Notes: generated by a model from the sequence alone, not told the origin. A stretch of DNA of 64,000 nt from Achromobacter agilis (GCF_900496965.1 NZ_UFQB01000004.1:305680-369679); one strand, 5' to 3'; shown: positions 26,104-37,401, numbered from the stretch's first letter. Made by a program: numbers and translations.

Positions 26104-26715
26104 TCAGCAGGCCAGCCCCAGGCGGCGGACCAGGTCACCCAGGCGCCAGTCGTCGATCCCGTGCGCGCGCAATGCGCGCGCCGTTTCCACCACGTAATCC
26201 AGGCAAGGCCCCGACTGCCCGACGGCATTGCGCACCGAGGCCAGCAGGCGGTCGTCGCTGATGCCGGCGGCGTATTCCTGGCAGGCCCGGTTCAACAGGA
26301 ACACCAGCCCGCGCACCGGCGCGGCCTCGGTGTAGCAGGTAAGCCAGCGGGGCGAATAGGCGCCCGTGACCATTTCCCGGACCCACAGCGCCCGGAATAC
26401 GGCCGGCACGTCGCAAGCCGCCACCAGGAAGGCCACCCCGCGGCAGCAACCGCCGCGGTCCAGGCCGAACACCAATCCGGGATTGTCGGGCGAGCCGCGA
26501 TGGTCGTGGGACCACAGGCACAAGGACCGGTGGTAGCCACGCACGGTGGCCAGACGCCGTTCGCGCCACGCGAAACCGGGATGCCAGATCAGGGAACCGT
26601 AGGCGAACACCCACAGATCATCGGCGCCATTCCAGCCGGCCAGCAGATCCTCCACCGACAGCGCGCGCCGCGATTTTGCCGGGCCGGCGCAGCCGGCGGG
26701 TACTGCCAACGACAT
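26104..26715 (-). CDS. chaC: glutathione-specific gamma-glutamylcyclotransferase (ChaC family)
   Basis: A 203-residue cytoplasmic enzyme. YGSL at 39-42 forms the phosphate-like binding loop and Glu114 in REMVTGAY is the catalytic acid/base. ChaC enzymes split glutathione to 5-oxoproline and Cys-Gly. AGAGGA stands 5 bases before the ATG. Its start is preceded by a long imperfect dyad (26726-26764). It converges on pagP with 10 bases between the stops. Confidence 0.88.
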   Translation of the reverse strand: MSLAVPAGCAGPAKSRRALSVEDLLAGWNGADDLWVFAYGSLIWHPGFAWRERRLATVRGYHRSLCLWSHDHRGSPDNPGLVFGLDRGGCCRGVAFLVAACDVPAVFRALWVREMVTGAYSPRWLTCYTEAAPVRGLVFLLNRACQEYAAGISDDRLLASVRNAVGQSGPCLDYVVETARALRAHGIDDWRLGDLVRRLGLAC

Positions 26716-26725
26716 AGGGTCCTCT

Positions 26726-26764
26726 GATATCCCGGTTCATTCCACGTCTGGAATGCCGGATATC
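26726..26764. promoter_or_regulatory. long imperfect inverted repeat upstream of chaC
   Basis: GATATCC, CGG and CATTCC on the left pair in order with GGAATG, CCG and GGATATC on the right, with small bulges and a 6-base loop. It begins 11 bases before the chaC start, so it could be an operator or a 5' leader stem. Confidence 0.4.
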
Positions 26765-26875
26765 CTACGCCCTTGCCCGCGCAAAAGGATTGCGAGATGG
26801 GGGGCGGCCGAGGCTCCGAACGGAATTTGCATCCCGCGCGGCGGCCGCCAGGGAAATAAAATTGCGCACCCGCGC

Positions 26876-27334
26876 CTACACCGAATCCAGCGGCAGTTCG
26901 GTCGTGCTCTTGATGACTTCCATCGAAAAACTGGCGCTGACATCCAGCAGGTCCACGGCGCCGATCAGGCGGCGATAGAAACGGTCGTAGGCCGCCATGT
27001 CTTCGACCACGACCTTGAGCAGGTAATCGACGTCGCCCGCCATGCGGTGGAATTCCACCACGTTGGGCAAGGCCATCACGGCATTGATCAGGCTCTGCGT
27101 CCACTTCTCGTTGTGCTGGCTGGTCCTGATGGACACGAAGACGGTCAGGTTCAGGCCCAGGGCGCGAGGATCCAGCAGGATGGCGTTGCGCGCGATGACG
27201 CCGTCATCCTTCAGCTTCTGGATGCGGCGCCAGCAGGGCGTCACGGACAGATGCACCTGCTCGGCGATCTCGGCAACCGAACAGGTAGCGTCTTTTTGCA
27301 GCAAGGCCAGTATCTTGATGTCGGTCTGGTCCAT
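26876..27334 (-). CDS. Lrp/AsnC-family transcriptional regulator
   Basis: A 152-residue feast/famine regulator. The N-terminal helix-turn-helix spans about residues 3-60 (DIKILALLQKDATCSVAEIAEQVHLS), and the C-terminal RAM domain (about 65-150) normally binds an amino acid. It starts MDQTDIKILALLQKD at 27334. It is read in the same direction as chaC downstream of it, 160 bases apart. Its effector and target genes are unknown. Confidence 0.9.
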   Translation of the reverse strand: MDQTDIKILALLQKDATCSVAEIAEQVHLSVTPCWRRIQKLKDDGVIARNAILLDPRALGLNLTVFVSIRTSQHNEKWTQSLINAVMALPNVVEFHRMAGDVDYLLKVVVEDMAAYDRFYRRLIGAVDLLDVSASFSMEVIKSTTELPLDSV

Positions 27335-27407
27335 GGGGAGTCCTCACGCGATCGGCCCCAATCTTGCCCGTTCGGCCCGCCGGCGTCCAGCCGTCCGCCC
27401 CCTCCCG

Positions 27408-28190
27408 TCAGTACGTGCCGGGGTAGCCGCCGCCGTCGATGAGGATGTTCTGCGCCGTCATGTAGCCGGCATGGGCCGAACAGACATAGGCGCAGAGGGC
27501 GCCCAGTTCCTCGGGCTGACCATAGCGGCCCGCGGGGTTCGAGCGCCCGCGCTCATCCCACAGCTGCTCGAAGCTCTTGCCGCCGGACTGCTCCAGCATG
27601 CCTTGTATATGCCGGACCTGCGCATCGGTGGCGAAAGCGCCCGGCAGCAGGTTGTTGATGGTGACGTTGTGGCGCACGGTCTGCCGCGCCAGCCCGCCCA
27701 CGAAGCCGATCAGGCCCGAGCGCGCGCCGTTGGACAAGCCCAGTTCGGCGTGCGGCGCCTTCACGCTGCGGGACACGATGTTCACGATGCGCCCGAAACG
27801 CCGTTCGATCATCCCGTCCACGACGCGCCGGATCATATCGATGGGGCCGAGCATCATGGCATCCAGCGCAGCGACCCAGTCGTCGTGCGTCCAGTGACGG
27901 AAGTCGCCCGGCAACGGTCCGTCGGCATTGTTGATCAGGATATCGGGCTGCGGACAGGCGGCGATGGCCGCGTCGCGGCCTTGCGGCTGCGTCAGATCGG
28001 CCGACACCCAGCCCACGCCCGCTCCCGTTTCGCGCGAAATCTCGGCGGCGGCCTGCTCCAGGGTCGCCGGATTGCGGGCCGCGATCGTGACCGCCACGCC
28101 TTCGCGCGCCAATTGCAGGGCGCAGGCCCGGCCCATGCCGCGGCTGCCGCCAAATACCAGTGCCGTCTTGCCGCTGATCCCAAGATCCAT
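27408..28190 (-). CDS. SDR-fold protein lacking the canonical YxxxK motif
   Basis: A 260-residue classical SDR fold. The cofactor loop GGSRGMG is at 14-20, NNAD is at 87-90 and the active-site Ser is Ser140 (IVNIVS). At the usual 13-residue spacing from this Ser the Tyr is replaced by Ser153 and the Lys by Arg157 (LSNGAR). The C-terminal GGGYPGTY block is normal. Loss of Tyr and Lys should abolish standard carbonyl reduction, so it may be a binding protein, a lyase-like enzyme or an unusual reductase. It ends a GntR-Bug-TPP enzyme-SDR run, 127 bases after the TPP gene. Confidence 0.82.
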   Translation of the reverse strand: MDLGISGKTALVFGGSRGMGRACALQLAREGVAVTIAARNPATLEQAAAEISRETGAGVGWVSADLTQPQGRDAAIAACPQPDILINNADGPLPGDFRHWTHDDWVAALDAMMLGPIDMIRRVVDGMIERRFGRIVNIVSRSVKAPHAELGLSNGARSGLIGFVGGLARQTVRHNVTINNLLPGAFATDAQVRHIQGMLEQSGGKSFEQLWDERGRSNPAGRYGQPEELGALCAYVCSAHAGYMTAQNILIDGGGYPGTY

Positions 28191-28317
28191 GCCTGACTCC
28201 CCTGTCTTTGCGGACGATCCCCGGTGGTTCGCCCTGCCGAAGCAAATCAGTATAGGTCTGGCGCCGCCAGGAATGGCGGCGCCGCCGCGCCGGGGGATAC
28301 CGGCGCGGCCGTCCGGA

Positions 28318-30012
28318 TCAACCCATCCACTGGCTGACCGGCGCCGCGGCGTCCTGCAGCGGCTGGGCCACCACGTCGATCAGCGCCGGGCCGTCGTGCT
28401 CCATGGCCGCCTTGATGGCCGCGTCCAGCTTGGCGGGATCATCCACACGCCACGCCTTCACGCCGTAGGCCTCGGCGATGCGCGCGTGGTCGGTGCGGTC
28501 GAAATCCACGCTGTAGTAGCGTTTGTCGTAGCCCGCCTTCTGGCTGGCCTTGATCCAGCCATAGACCGAGTTCGAGAACACCACCATCAGCAGCGGCGCC
28601 TTGTGCCTGACGATGGTTTCCAGTTCGCCGACCGTGAAGCCGAAGCTGCCGTCGCCCATCACCGACACGCACTTGGACTGGGGCCGGCCCACCCACGCCC
28701 CCAGCGCGGCGGACATGGAGAAGCCCAGCGCGCCATGCGCCCGGTTGGTGATGAAGTGGCGGCCGGGGCGCGACACGTCGTAATAGGCCGAGAAGTACGG
28801 GCAAGGCGTGCCCGGGTCGGCGCAGACCACGGCGTCGTCGGGCAGCAGGCGGTTGAGGGACTGCACCACGCGCTCGGGGCGGATGGGCGCCTCCAGACTG
28901 CTGGCCAGCGGTTCCAGTTGCGCCTGGCGGGCCACCTTGGCGCGGCCGGCCAGCACTGCGCCGTCGGCCGCGTCCGAAGGACGGTGCGCCAGGCGCTCGG
29001 CCACTTCGGCGCCCAGCGCCTCCAGCGCCAGCTTGGCATCGCCCACCATGCCGACTTCGGTCAGGTAGTTGGCGCCGATCACCATCGGGTCGATATCGAT
29101 GTGCAGGATCGGCACGTTGCGGTTGGGGAAGCGCCAGTGCTCGGTCGAGGTCGACCCCGCGCGGCATCCGACGAACAGCACCACGTCCGCAGCGGCCACC
29201 ACGTCCCGCGTCGCCATGACGCCGCCGTTGGAGCCCACCACGCCCGCGTTCAACGGGTGGGTATCGGCCAGGCTGCCCTGCCCGCTCACCGTCACGCAGA
29301 CCGCGGCCTTGAGCGCTTCGGCCAGTTGCTGCAAGGCATCGCTGGCACCGGCGATGACCACGCCGCCGCCGCAGATGATCACCGGGGCGCGCGCGCCGAC
29401 CAGCCGTTGCGCCGCGCGGGCCACGTCGGCGGGATCCGGCGCGAAGCGCATCGCGGGGAAGCGGCTGTGCTCAGGCTGGGCCCAGATGTCGGACGCGTCC
29501 ACCTGCTGCTTCATGACGTCGTACGGGAAGCACAGATGGGCCGACCCGGGCTTGCCGGTCGTCATCGCGCGAAAGGCCGCCCGCACCATGCCGGGAATCT
29601 GGTCCGCGCGGTCGATCGTGCGGTTCCATTTGGTCAGCGGACGGTACAGCGCTTCCTGGTCCAATTCGGTCAGGGGGTACTTGCCGCGCGAGCCCACCGC
29701 CACGTCCGACGTGATGCCCAGCACGGGCACGGACGACTCGTTGGCCTCCACCAGTCCGGGCAGCAGGTAGGTTGCCCCGCCGCCGCTGGGGCCTTCGCAC
29801 ACGCCGACCTTGCCGGTCACGCGGGCATAGGCGTCCGCCATGTAGCCGGCGCTGCGCTCGTCGCGCGTCAGGATGTGCCGCATGCCGTGGTCCAGGCGGT
29901 ACAGCGCGTCATAGAACGGCAGGCTGGTGTCGCCGCACAGGCCAAAAATATGTTTGACGCCGTTGTGCTGCAGCATCCGCACCATGGCTTCGGCGCCGGT
30001 CAGGTTTTCCAT
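28318..30012 (-). CDS. thiamine pyrophosphate-dependent enzyme, acetolactate synthase-like
   Basis: A 564-residue three-domain TPP enzyme. DERSAGYMADAYAR near residue 50 carries the Glu that activates TPP, PVIICGGGV begins the central domain near 210, and GDGSFGFTVGELET near 445 is the TPP/Mg2+ site ending FSNSVYG. Such enzymes act as 2-oxoacid decarboxylases, carboligases or lyases. The residues do not identify the substrate. It lies 52 bases downstream of the Bug receptor gene, so an imported carboxylate is a reasonable substrate source. Confidence 0.85.
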   Translation of the reverse strand: MENLTGAEAMVRMLQHNGVKHIFGLCGDTSLPFYDALYRLDHGMRHILTRDERSAGYMADAYARVTGKVGVCEGPSGGGATYLLPGLVEANESSVPVLGITSDVAVGSRGKYPLTELDQEALYRPLTKWNRTIDRADQIPGMVRAAFRAMTTGKPGSAHLCFPYDVMKQQVDASDIWAQPEHSRFPAMRFAPDPADVARAAQRLVGARAPVIICGGGVVIAGASDALQQLAEALKAAVCVTVSGQGSLADTHPLNAGVVGSNGGVMATRDVVAAADVVLFVGCRAGSTSTEHWRFPNRNVPILHIDIDPMVIGANYLTEVGMVGDAKLALEALGAEVAERLAHRPSDAADGAVLAGRAKVARQAQLEPLASSLEAPIRPERVVQSLNRLLPDDAVVCADPGTPCPYFSAYYDVSRPGRHFITNRAHGALGFSMSAALGAWVGRPQSKCVSVMGDGSFGFTVGELETIVRHKAPLLMVVFSNSVYGWIKASQKAGYDKRYYSVDFDRTDHARIAEAYGVKAWRVDDPAKLDAAIKAAMEHDGPALIDVVAQPLQDAAAPVSQWMG

Positions 30013-30064
30013 GTCATCTCCACGTGTTGCTCGCGCACGGCCGGGGTGTCCGGCCGCTCGCCGT

Positions 30065-31051
30065 TCAGTTGTCCAGATTGATGTTGCTGCTCTTGATGAA
30101 GGCGCTCCAGCGGTCGTATTCGGACTTCACGTAGGCGTCCAGCGCCGGGCCGTCCGAGGCGACGATCTCGAAGCCCGCCTCCGTCACCTTCTTCCTGATT
30201 TCAGGATCGGCCAGCACGGCCTGGAAGTCCGCGGTCAGCTTTTTCACGGTGGCTTCGGGCGTGCCCTTCGGGGCGAACATGCCGCTCCAGGAGTAGGCGA
30301 CAAACCCGGGGAAACCGGATTCGGCCACCGTCGGCACGTTGGGCAGCTCGGGCAGGCGCTTGTCGCCGGCCACAGCCAGCGGCTTGATCTTGCCGGCCTG
30401 GATCTGGCCGCGCAGCGCCGCGAAGCTCAACCATGTCATGTTGGCCTGTCCGCCCACCACGGCCTGGATGGCCGGTCCGCCGCCGCCATACGGCACGTGA
30501 AGCAGTTCGACTTTGGACAGGCGCTTCAGCTCTTCAGGCGCCAGGTGGTTCAGCGACCCCACGCCGGTGGACGCGTAGTTGAACTTGTTCGGCGGCTGCT
30601 TGGCAGCGGCGGCCAGGAATTCCTTCAGGTTGTTCCCCGGCACGCTCGGGTTGGCGCCGATCACCAGCGGGAAACGCACCGTCTGCGAGATCGCCACGAA
30701 ATCCTTGAACGTGTCATAGGGCAGCTTGGGCTTCACGGCGGGATTGATGCCGTGGTTGTCGAAACTGACCAGGAGGGTATTGCCGTCCGGCTCGGCGCGT
30801 GCCACGAACGCGGTCGCGATCTGGCTGGCCGCGCCCGGGCGGTTCTCCACCACGACTGCGCGGCCGCCCAACTGCTCCGACAGGCGCGGCTGCAAGATGC
30901 GAGCCAGGATATCGGTGCTGCCTCCCGGCGGATACGGTACGACCAGCACCAGCGGCCGCTCCTCTGCCATGGCGGGCGCCGCGGTAAAGGCCCCCCCTGC
31001 GGCGGCCAGCACGCATAACGCCGCCAGACCGCGTTTCATCCTGTGGTTCAT
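30065..31051 (-). CDS. Bug/TctC-family periplasmic solute-binding protein
   Basis: A 328-residue tripartite tricarboxylate transporter receptor. Residues 1-29 form a signal peptide (ending APAMA), and the mature N-terminus has the Bug motif VVPYPPGGSTD. GGGGAAA stands 7 bases before the ATG, and an internal Met at 31039 is the alternative. It overlaps the gntR stop by 4 bases. No TctA or TctB membrane genes are nearby, so it is an orphan receptor as is common in Bordetella relatives. The ligand, probably a carboxylate, is unknown. Confidence 0.9.
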   Translation of the reverse strand: MNHRMKRGLAALCVLAAAGGAFTAAPAMAEERPLVLVVPYPPGGSTDILARILQPRLSEQLGGRAVVVENRPGAASQIATAFVARAEPDGNTLLVSFDNHGINPAVKPKLPYDTFKDFVAISQTVRFPLVIGANPSVPGNNLKEFLAAAAKQPPNKFNYASTGVGSLNHLAPEELKRLSKVELLHVPYGGGGPAIQAVVGGQANMTWLSFAALRGQIQAGKIKPLAVAGDKRLPELPNVPTVAESGFPGFVAYSWSGMFAPKGTPEATVKKLTADFQAVLADPEIRKKVTEAGFEIVASDGPALDAYVKSEYDRWSAFIKSSNINLDN

Positions 31052-31848
31052 TGCTTTTCCCCTGCTGATATGGTGTTGGCCGGCACTGCCGCAGCGGGTT
31101 CGGCCTGGTCCCGCATGTAAATCGTGGAAAAACCGGTGCGTATGACGTCGGTGATCTGGTCCAGCCGGCGGCCGATGTGCGCGTTGATGAGCCCCGGCAG
31201 CGCATCGATATCGCGCCGTTCCAGCGCCTCGACGATACGCAGGTGTTCGCCCTGGGTATGCCCGCGGCGGCCCTGTTGCATGTCGATCCAGCGCACGAAG
31301 TGAATGCGGGCGTTGACGCTTTCCAGCGCGCGCACGAACTCCTCGTTGCGGGAGTAGCGGGCCAGCGTCAGGTGGAAGGCTTCGTCCAGGTCCAGCAGGC
31401 GGGTGGCCTCGCTGTCCTCGGGCTCGTCCCGCGAGCGCTCGACGAATGCCCTCAAGCTGGCCAGTTCCTCGTCCGTGGCGCGCTCGCAGGCCGCGCGCAC
31501 GATGCCGGCTTCCAGCACCGCGCGATATTCATACAGGCTGTGGATCTGCTTGGCGTCGAGCAGGCGGGCGATGAAGCCCCGGTTTACCGAACGGGTCAGG
31601 AAACCCTCGACCATCAGCTGGTTCAGCACTTCGCGCAGGGGCGTGCGGCTGACGTTCAGCCTGCGGGCCAGTTCCACCTCGTTGATGCGCTCCCCGGGCT
31701 TGAACTCGAAACGCACGGCCATCGCCTTGACGGCGCCGTACAGCTCGGCCTGGGCCGCCTGGGTACGGGCGGCGGGACGGATGGCGTTGGAGGTATGCAT
31801 CGTGCCGAGTCGCTTGCGGGCGACGTCATCATCGGTATTGAAGTGCAT
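31048..31848 (-). CDS. GntR-family regulator, FadR/FCD subfamily
   Basis: A 266-residue regulator. The N-terminal winged helix-turn-helix is at about 30-95 (RINEVELARRLNVSRTPLREVL). The FCD effector domain (about 105-235) has the metal-binding pattern FHLTLARYSRN, EHLRIVEAL and NAHIGR. The first start, 31848, lies inside the 26-bp palindrome at 31841-31866, so the gene is probably autorepressed; an ATG at 31800 is the other candidate. Neither has a good ribosome binding site. It heads the Bug/TPP/SDR operon. Confidence 0.87.
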   Translation of the reverse strand: MHFNTDDDVARKRLGTMHTSNAIRPAARTQAAQAELYGAVKAMAVRFEFKPGERINEVELARRLNVSRTPLREVLNQLMVEGFLTRSVNRGFIARLLDAKQIHSLYEYRAVLEAGIVRAACERATDEELASLRAFVERSRDEPEDSEATRLLDLDEAFHLTLARYSRNEEFVRALESVNARIHFVRWIDMQQGRRGHTQGEHLRIVEALERRDIDALPGLINAHIGRRLDQITDVIRTGFSTIYMRDQAEPAAAVPANTISAGEKQ

Positions 31849-31866
31849 ACTAAAGTGTATGCACTT
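31841..31866. promoter_or_regulatory. perfect 10-bp inverted repeat over the gntR start, probable operator
   Basis: AAGTGCATAC (31841-31850) and GTATGCACTT (31857-31866) flank a 6-base spacer. FadR-type GntR proteins bind such GTATGC-like dyads. Its position over the first start codon suggests autorepression and control of the whole GntR-Bug-TPP-SDR operon. Confidence 0.7.
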
Positions 31867-31983
31867 CTAGCGACAACCCGGGTTTGTCCGAATGCGAGCG
31901 CACGCGCGCAGGCGCGCGCCTGCCACGGGCGCGGCAAGCGCAACATCAGAACAAGGGGGAAGACAGGAATCCCGCGGCGCGGG

Positions 31984-32703
31984 CTACAGGCCGGTATCCA
32001 GCGTGTAGTGGGCACCGTCCCGGTTTTCCAGGGTCAGCGTGGAAAGCGTGGGCGTGACCGCCGCGGCGTCCTGGCTCACGTGGATGCGCAGGTTTGCGAG
32101 CGGCACGTCCCAGCCGTCGCCCGCCGGCTCGGCGGCCACGTCGGCCACCAGCGCGAGCCGTTCAGCGACCCCGCGGGCATCCGCGGCCCGGGCGTCGATG
32201 CGCAGCAGGCTGCGCGCGCCGTTGGGATGCGCCATCAGTTCGGGCGACCACACGCACTCTGGCGTCAGGTGGCGGCAGAAATACATGCGGATGCCGGGCA
32301 AGGGCTGCTCGGCGAAACGCACGGTATGGAAACGGGCCTGGACTTCCTCGCCGTCCAGGATCGCCGGCCGGGTCAGTTCCTGGACGGGATTGACGGCGAA
32401 CCCCGCGGCGCGCAGCCGTTCGTAGGTGGCCTCGGCGTCATGGGTGCGGAACACCAGCGCTTCCAGCCCGAATGGCGAGTCGGCGATTTCCTTGCGCGCG
32501 GGCGGCGCGCCCGGCGGCCAGCCAAGCAGTTCGACATAGGTGCCTTCCAGCACGATCAGGCGGTTACACGACCCCAGGTTGTGCACCGCTTTATCGCTCA
32601 GATGAAAGCCCTGGCGCTCGAAATGCGGGGCCAGCGCATCCAGCCGGTCGCGCACCATGACCACGGCGTGATCGAATTCAGTACGGCCGACGGAATGCAG
32701 CAT
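31984..32703 (-). CDS. VOC/glyoxalase-like domain protein
   Basis: A 239-residue protein of the vicinal oxygen chelate superfamily. The start MLHSVGRTEFDHAVVMVRD at 32703 has GGGAGAG 6-7 bases upstream. The body shows beta-alpha-beta-beta-beta repeats with EFDHAVV and TYVELLGW in the first module and FCRHLTPECVW in the second. The His and Glu positions suggest a metal site. It lies 16 bases after secA on the same strand. The reaction is unknown and the similarity is to uncharacterised glyoxalase-like proteins. Confidence 0.75.
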   Translation of the reverse strand: MLHSVGRTEFDHAVVMVRDRLDALAPHFERQGFHLSDKAVHNLGSCNRLIVLEGTYVELLGWPPGAPPARKEIADSPFGLEALVFRTHDAEATYERLRAAGFAVNPVQELTRPAILDGEEVQARFHTVRFAEQPLPGIRMYFCRHLTPECVWSPELMAHPNGARSLLRIDARAADARGVAERLALVADVAAEPAGDGWDVPLANLRIHVSQDAAAVTPTLSTLTLENRDGAHYTLDTGL

Positions 32704-32719
32704 GTTTACCTCTCCCTGC

Positions 32720-35455
<2,736 letters not shown>

Positions 35456-35646
35456 GCGTATGTCGGCCGCACAGGACACGCCGCCCTTGCGTGAGGGCTG
35501 GGCAGCGTCGCCCGTGACTTGATGTTATTGGTTGAGCGGGGGTCCGCTGGGAAACGAACCAGTTTAACGCACCTGGAGCGCAATAGCCTGGATCTATCAC
35601 CAGGGTAGCACTGTTGGCCGGTTTGACCGGCCGACGCGCCGGCGGT

Positions 35647-36630
35647 TCAACGCGCGGCGTGAGCCACGGCGGGCGGGGCGTTCTGCTGCGCCCCCAGGAA
35701 CAGGCGGGGGTCCAGCGGCTGGCCCGCAAGGCGCACCTCGAAGTGCAGGTGCGGGCCGGTGGACCGGCCGGAGCTGCCCACGCGGGCGACCTGCTGGCCG
35801 CGCTCGATCAGTTGCCCCTGCTTGACCAGCAGGGACGAGGCATGGGCATAGCGGGTGATCAGGCCGTCGCCATGGTCGATCTCGACCATATTGCCGTAGC
35901 CCGGGTGGAACTTGGATTCCAGCACCACGCCGCCCGAGGCGGCCAGGATGGGCGTGCCGGAAGGCGCGGCGAAATCCAGCCCCTCGTGCATCGCGCTGCG
36001 GCCCGTCACCGGATTGCGGCGCCAGCCGTACGAGGACGTCAGGTAGGGGTAGTCGGTGATGGGCATGGCGGTCGGCATGCGGGCCTGATCGGCCGAACGC
36101 CGGGTCAGCGCCGCGTCCAGCAGCTTCAGGTTGTCCGTCTGCTGGGACAGCCTAGCCTGGATGTCATCGAGCTGGCGCCCCAGGGCTTCGGCCGACTCCG
36201 CGCTCGGCGGCGGATGATCGGTGAACAGATCGTCCATGACCTGGGTGGCCTCGGGCTGCATGAGCGCTTCCGGCTGGGCGAGGGCCAGTTGCTTGGCCAA
36301 TTCGGGGTCGGTATAGGCCACGCCGGCCACCTTGGCCACGCGCTGGCCCAGGCCATCGATGCTGACCAGCTTGGCCTGCAAGGCCCCCACCTTGGCTGCC
36401 AGCAGATTCATGTTTCCGCGCAGGAAATCCGCATCGCGCCCCGGCTGACTCGCCAAAGGCCAGCCCACGGTATGTACCGAGGGCAGGATGGGAGTAAGGT
36501 ATCGTTGCAGCGCGGCGCCGCAGATGGCCGCCGTGATCAAGGCGAGCCCCAGGAACAGGGCCAGGTGCCCGCCTCCCAGGGTGAAATGCCCGTCCTGCCC
36601 GTCGCGGGCGTGCATAATCACGATTTTCAA
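35647..36630 (-). CDS. M23-family (LytM) peptidase, membrane-anchored
   Basis: A 327-residue protein with one N-terminal transmembrane helix (about 20-42, LALFLGLALITAAICG) and a periplasmic coiled-coil-like stretch. The C-terminal LytM domain keeps the Zn ligands in MHEGLD and HLHFE, so it is probably an active peptidoglycan endopeptidase. The start is TTG at 36630 (reading MKIVIMHAR): AGGAAG lies 7 bases upstream, whereas an ATG at 36615 lacks one. It is divergent from dciA with only 28 bases between the start codons. Confidence 0.88.
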   Translation of the reverse strand: MKIVIMHARDGQDGHFTLGGGHLALFLGLALITAAICGAALQRYLTPILPSVHTVGWPLASQPGRDADFLRGNMNLLAAKVGALQAKLVSIDGLGQRVAKVAGVAYTDPELAKQLALAQPEALMQPEATQVMDDLFTDHPPPSAESAEALGRQLDDIQARLSQQTDNLKLLDAALTRRSADQARMPTAMPITDYPYLTSSYGWRRNPVTGRSAMHEGLDFAAPSGTPILAASGGVVLESKFHPGYGNMVEIDHGDGLITRYAHASSLLVKQGQLIERGQQVARVGSSGRSTGPHLHFEVRLAGQPLDPRLFLGAQQNAPPAVAHAAR

Positions 36631-36658
36631 GGTTTGCTTCCTAATTCTTAGAGCCGGG

Positions 36659-37150
36659 ATGAATAGACCCACTTCATACCGTCAACGTTCCAGTTCCAGC
36701 CGGCGCGAAGAAAATACCGCCCTGGGATGGCTGGGTCATGACATGCGGGGCGCCGGCGTTCTGGCAACCGCCCGCAAGCACTTACAAATCCAGTACGCGG
36801 TGGCGGCGATTCTGCCCGCCCCGCTGGGCGCCGTTTGCCAGGTGGGCAAGCTGGAGAACCAGTGCCTGCACCTGGTGGTGCCGAGTGCCGCTCATGCGGC
36901 CAAGATGCGTCAATTGGCTCCGCGCATCGCGCGGACCTTGGCAGACCAAGGCTGGAACCTTAACGAAATCGCCGTCAAGGTACAAGCGGGTTTGCCCAAA
37001 CCCGGCGCCCGTCAGCCGCGCCCTCCCACAGAGGCGCAGCCGCTGGGCGACACCGCGCTGGGCGCGTTCGAGACGCTGCAAGGAAACCTGCGCCCCGGGC
37101 CCTTGGCCGATGCGGTCGCCAAACTCCTGAAACACCACAAGAGTAGCTGA
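36659..37150 (+). CDS. dciA: DUF721 protein, DciA-type replicative helicase loader
   Basis: A 163-residue protein. The conserved DUF721/DciA domain covers about residues 25-115 (LGWLGHDMRG, LQIQYAVAAILPAPLG, CLHLVVPSAAHAAKMRQLAPRI), and the C-terminal ~45 residues are Pro/Gln-rich and probably flexible. DciA interacts with DnaB in bacteria without DnaC, as in most betaproteobacteria. The gene lies between lpxC and the M23/secA genes, the classical dciA location. The start at 36659 (MNRPTSYRQRS) was chosen from domain extent. Confidence 0.85.
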   Translation: MNRPTSYRQRSSSSRREENTALGWLGHDMRGAGVLATARKHLQIQYAVAAILPAPLGAVCQVGKLENQCLHLVVPSAAHAAKMRQLAPRIARTLADQGWNLNEIAVKVQAGLPKPGARQPRPPTEAQPLGDTALGAFETLQGNLRPGPLADAVAKLLKHHKSS

Positions 37151-37320
37151 AGCCAGGGGGATTGTCCGGCGGAAATCCCCCTCCGAAACGAAGCGAAACC
37201 AAGTTATCGGACGGATTGATACTATGGCTTGCCGCTGGATTGCGCCTTAAGCGCGAGAGGATGACGACTGTCACCTCCTCTGAAAGTCCTCAGGACCTGG
37301 CCGCGCAAGGTGATAGCGCG

Positions 37321-37386
37321 GACGTCGCGGAGCCGGCTTTGCCGGTCCGCAGACGTCGCCCCCTTGAGGGGGCCCGCGTCAGCGGG
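37321..37386. repeat. cluster of three adjacent GC-rich hairpins (REP-like element)
   Basis: Between the convergent dciA and lpxC genes three dyads follow directly. GACGTC/GCGGA/CCGGC pairs with GCCGG/TCCGC/GACGTC (37321-37357). GCCCCCT pairs with AGGGGGC (37358-37373). CCCGC pairs with GCGGG (37373-37386). This resembles interspersed palindromic elements of related genomes. It may also end transcription from both sides. No second copy was seen in this window. Confidence 0.55.
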
Positions 37387-37401
37387 TAGGGGGTGGGCCT
37401 A

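Noticed and set aside
37162..37389. A 75-codon frame between dciA and lpxC
   Set aside because: Its second half is the three-hairpin repeat, there is no family similarity, and no good ribosome binding site was seen.
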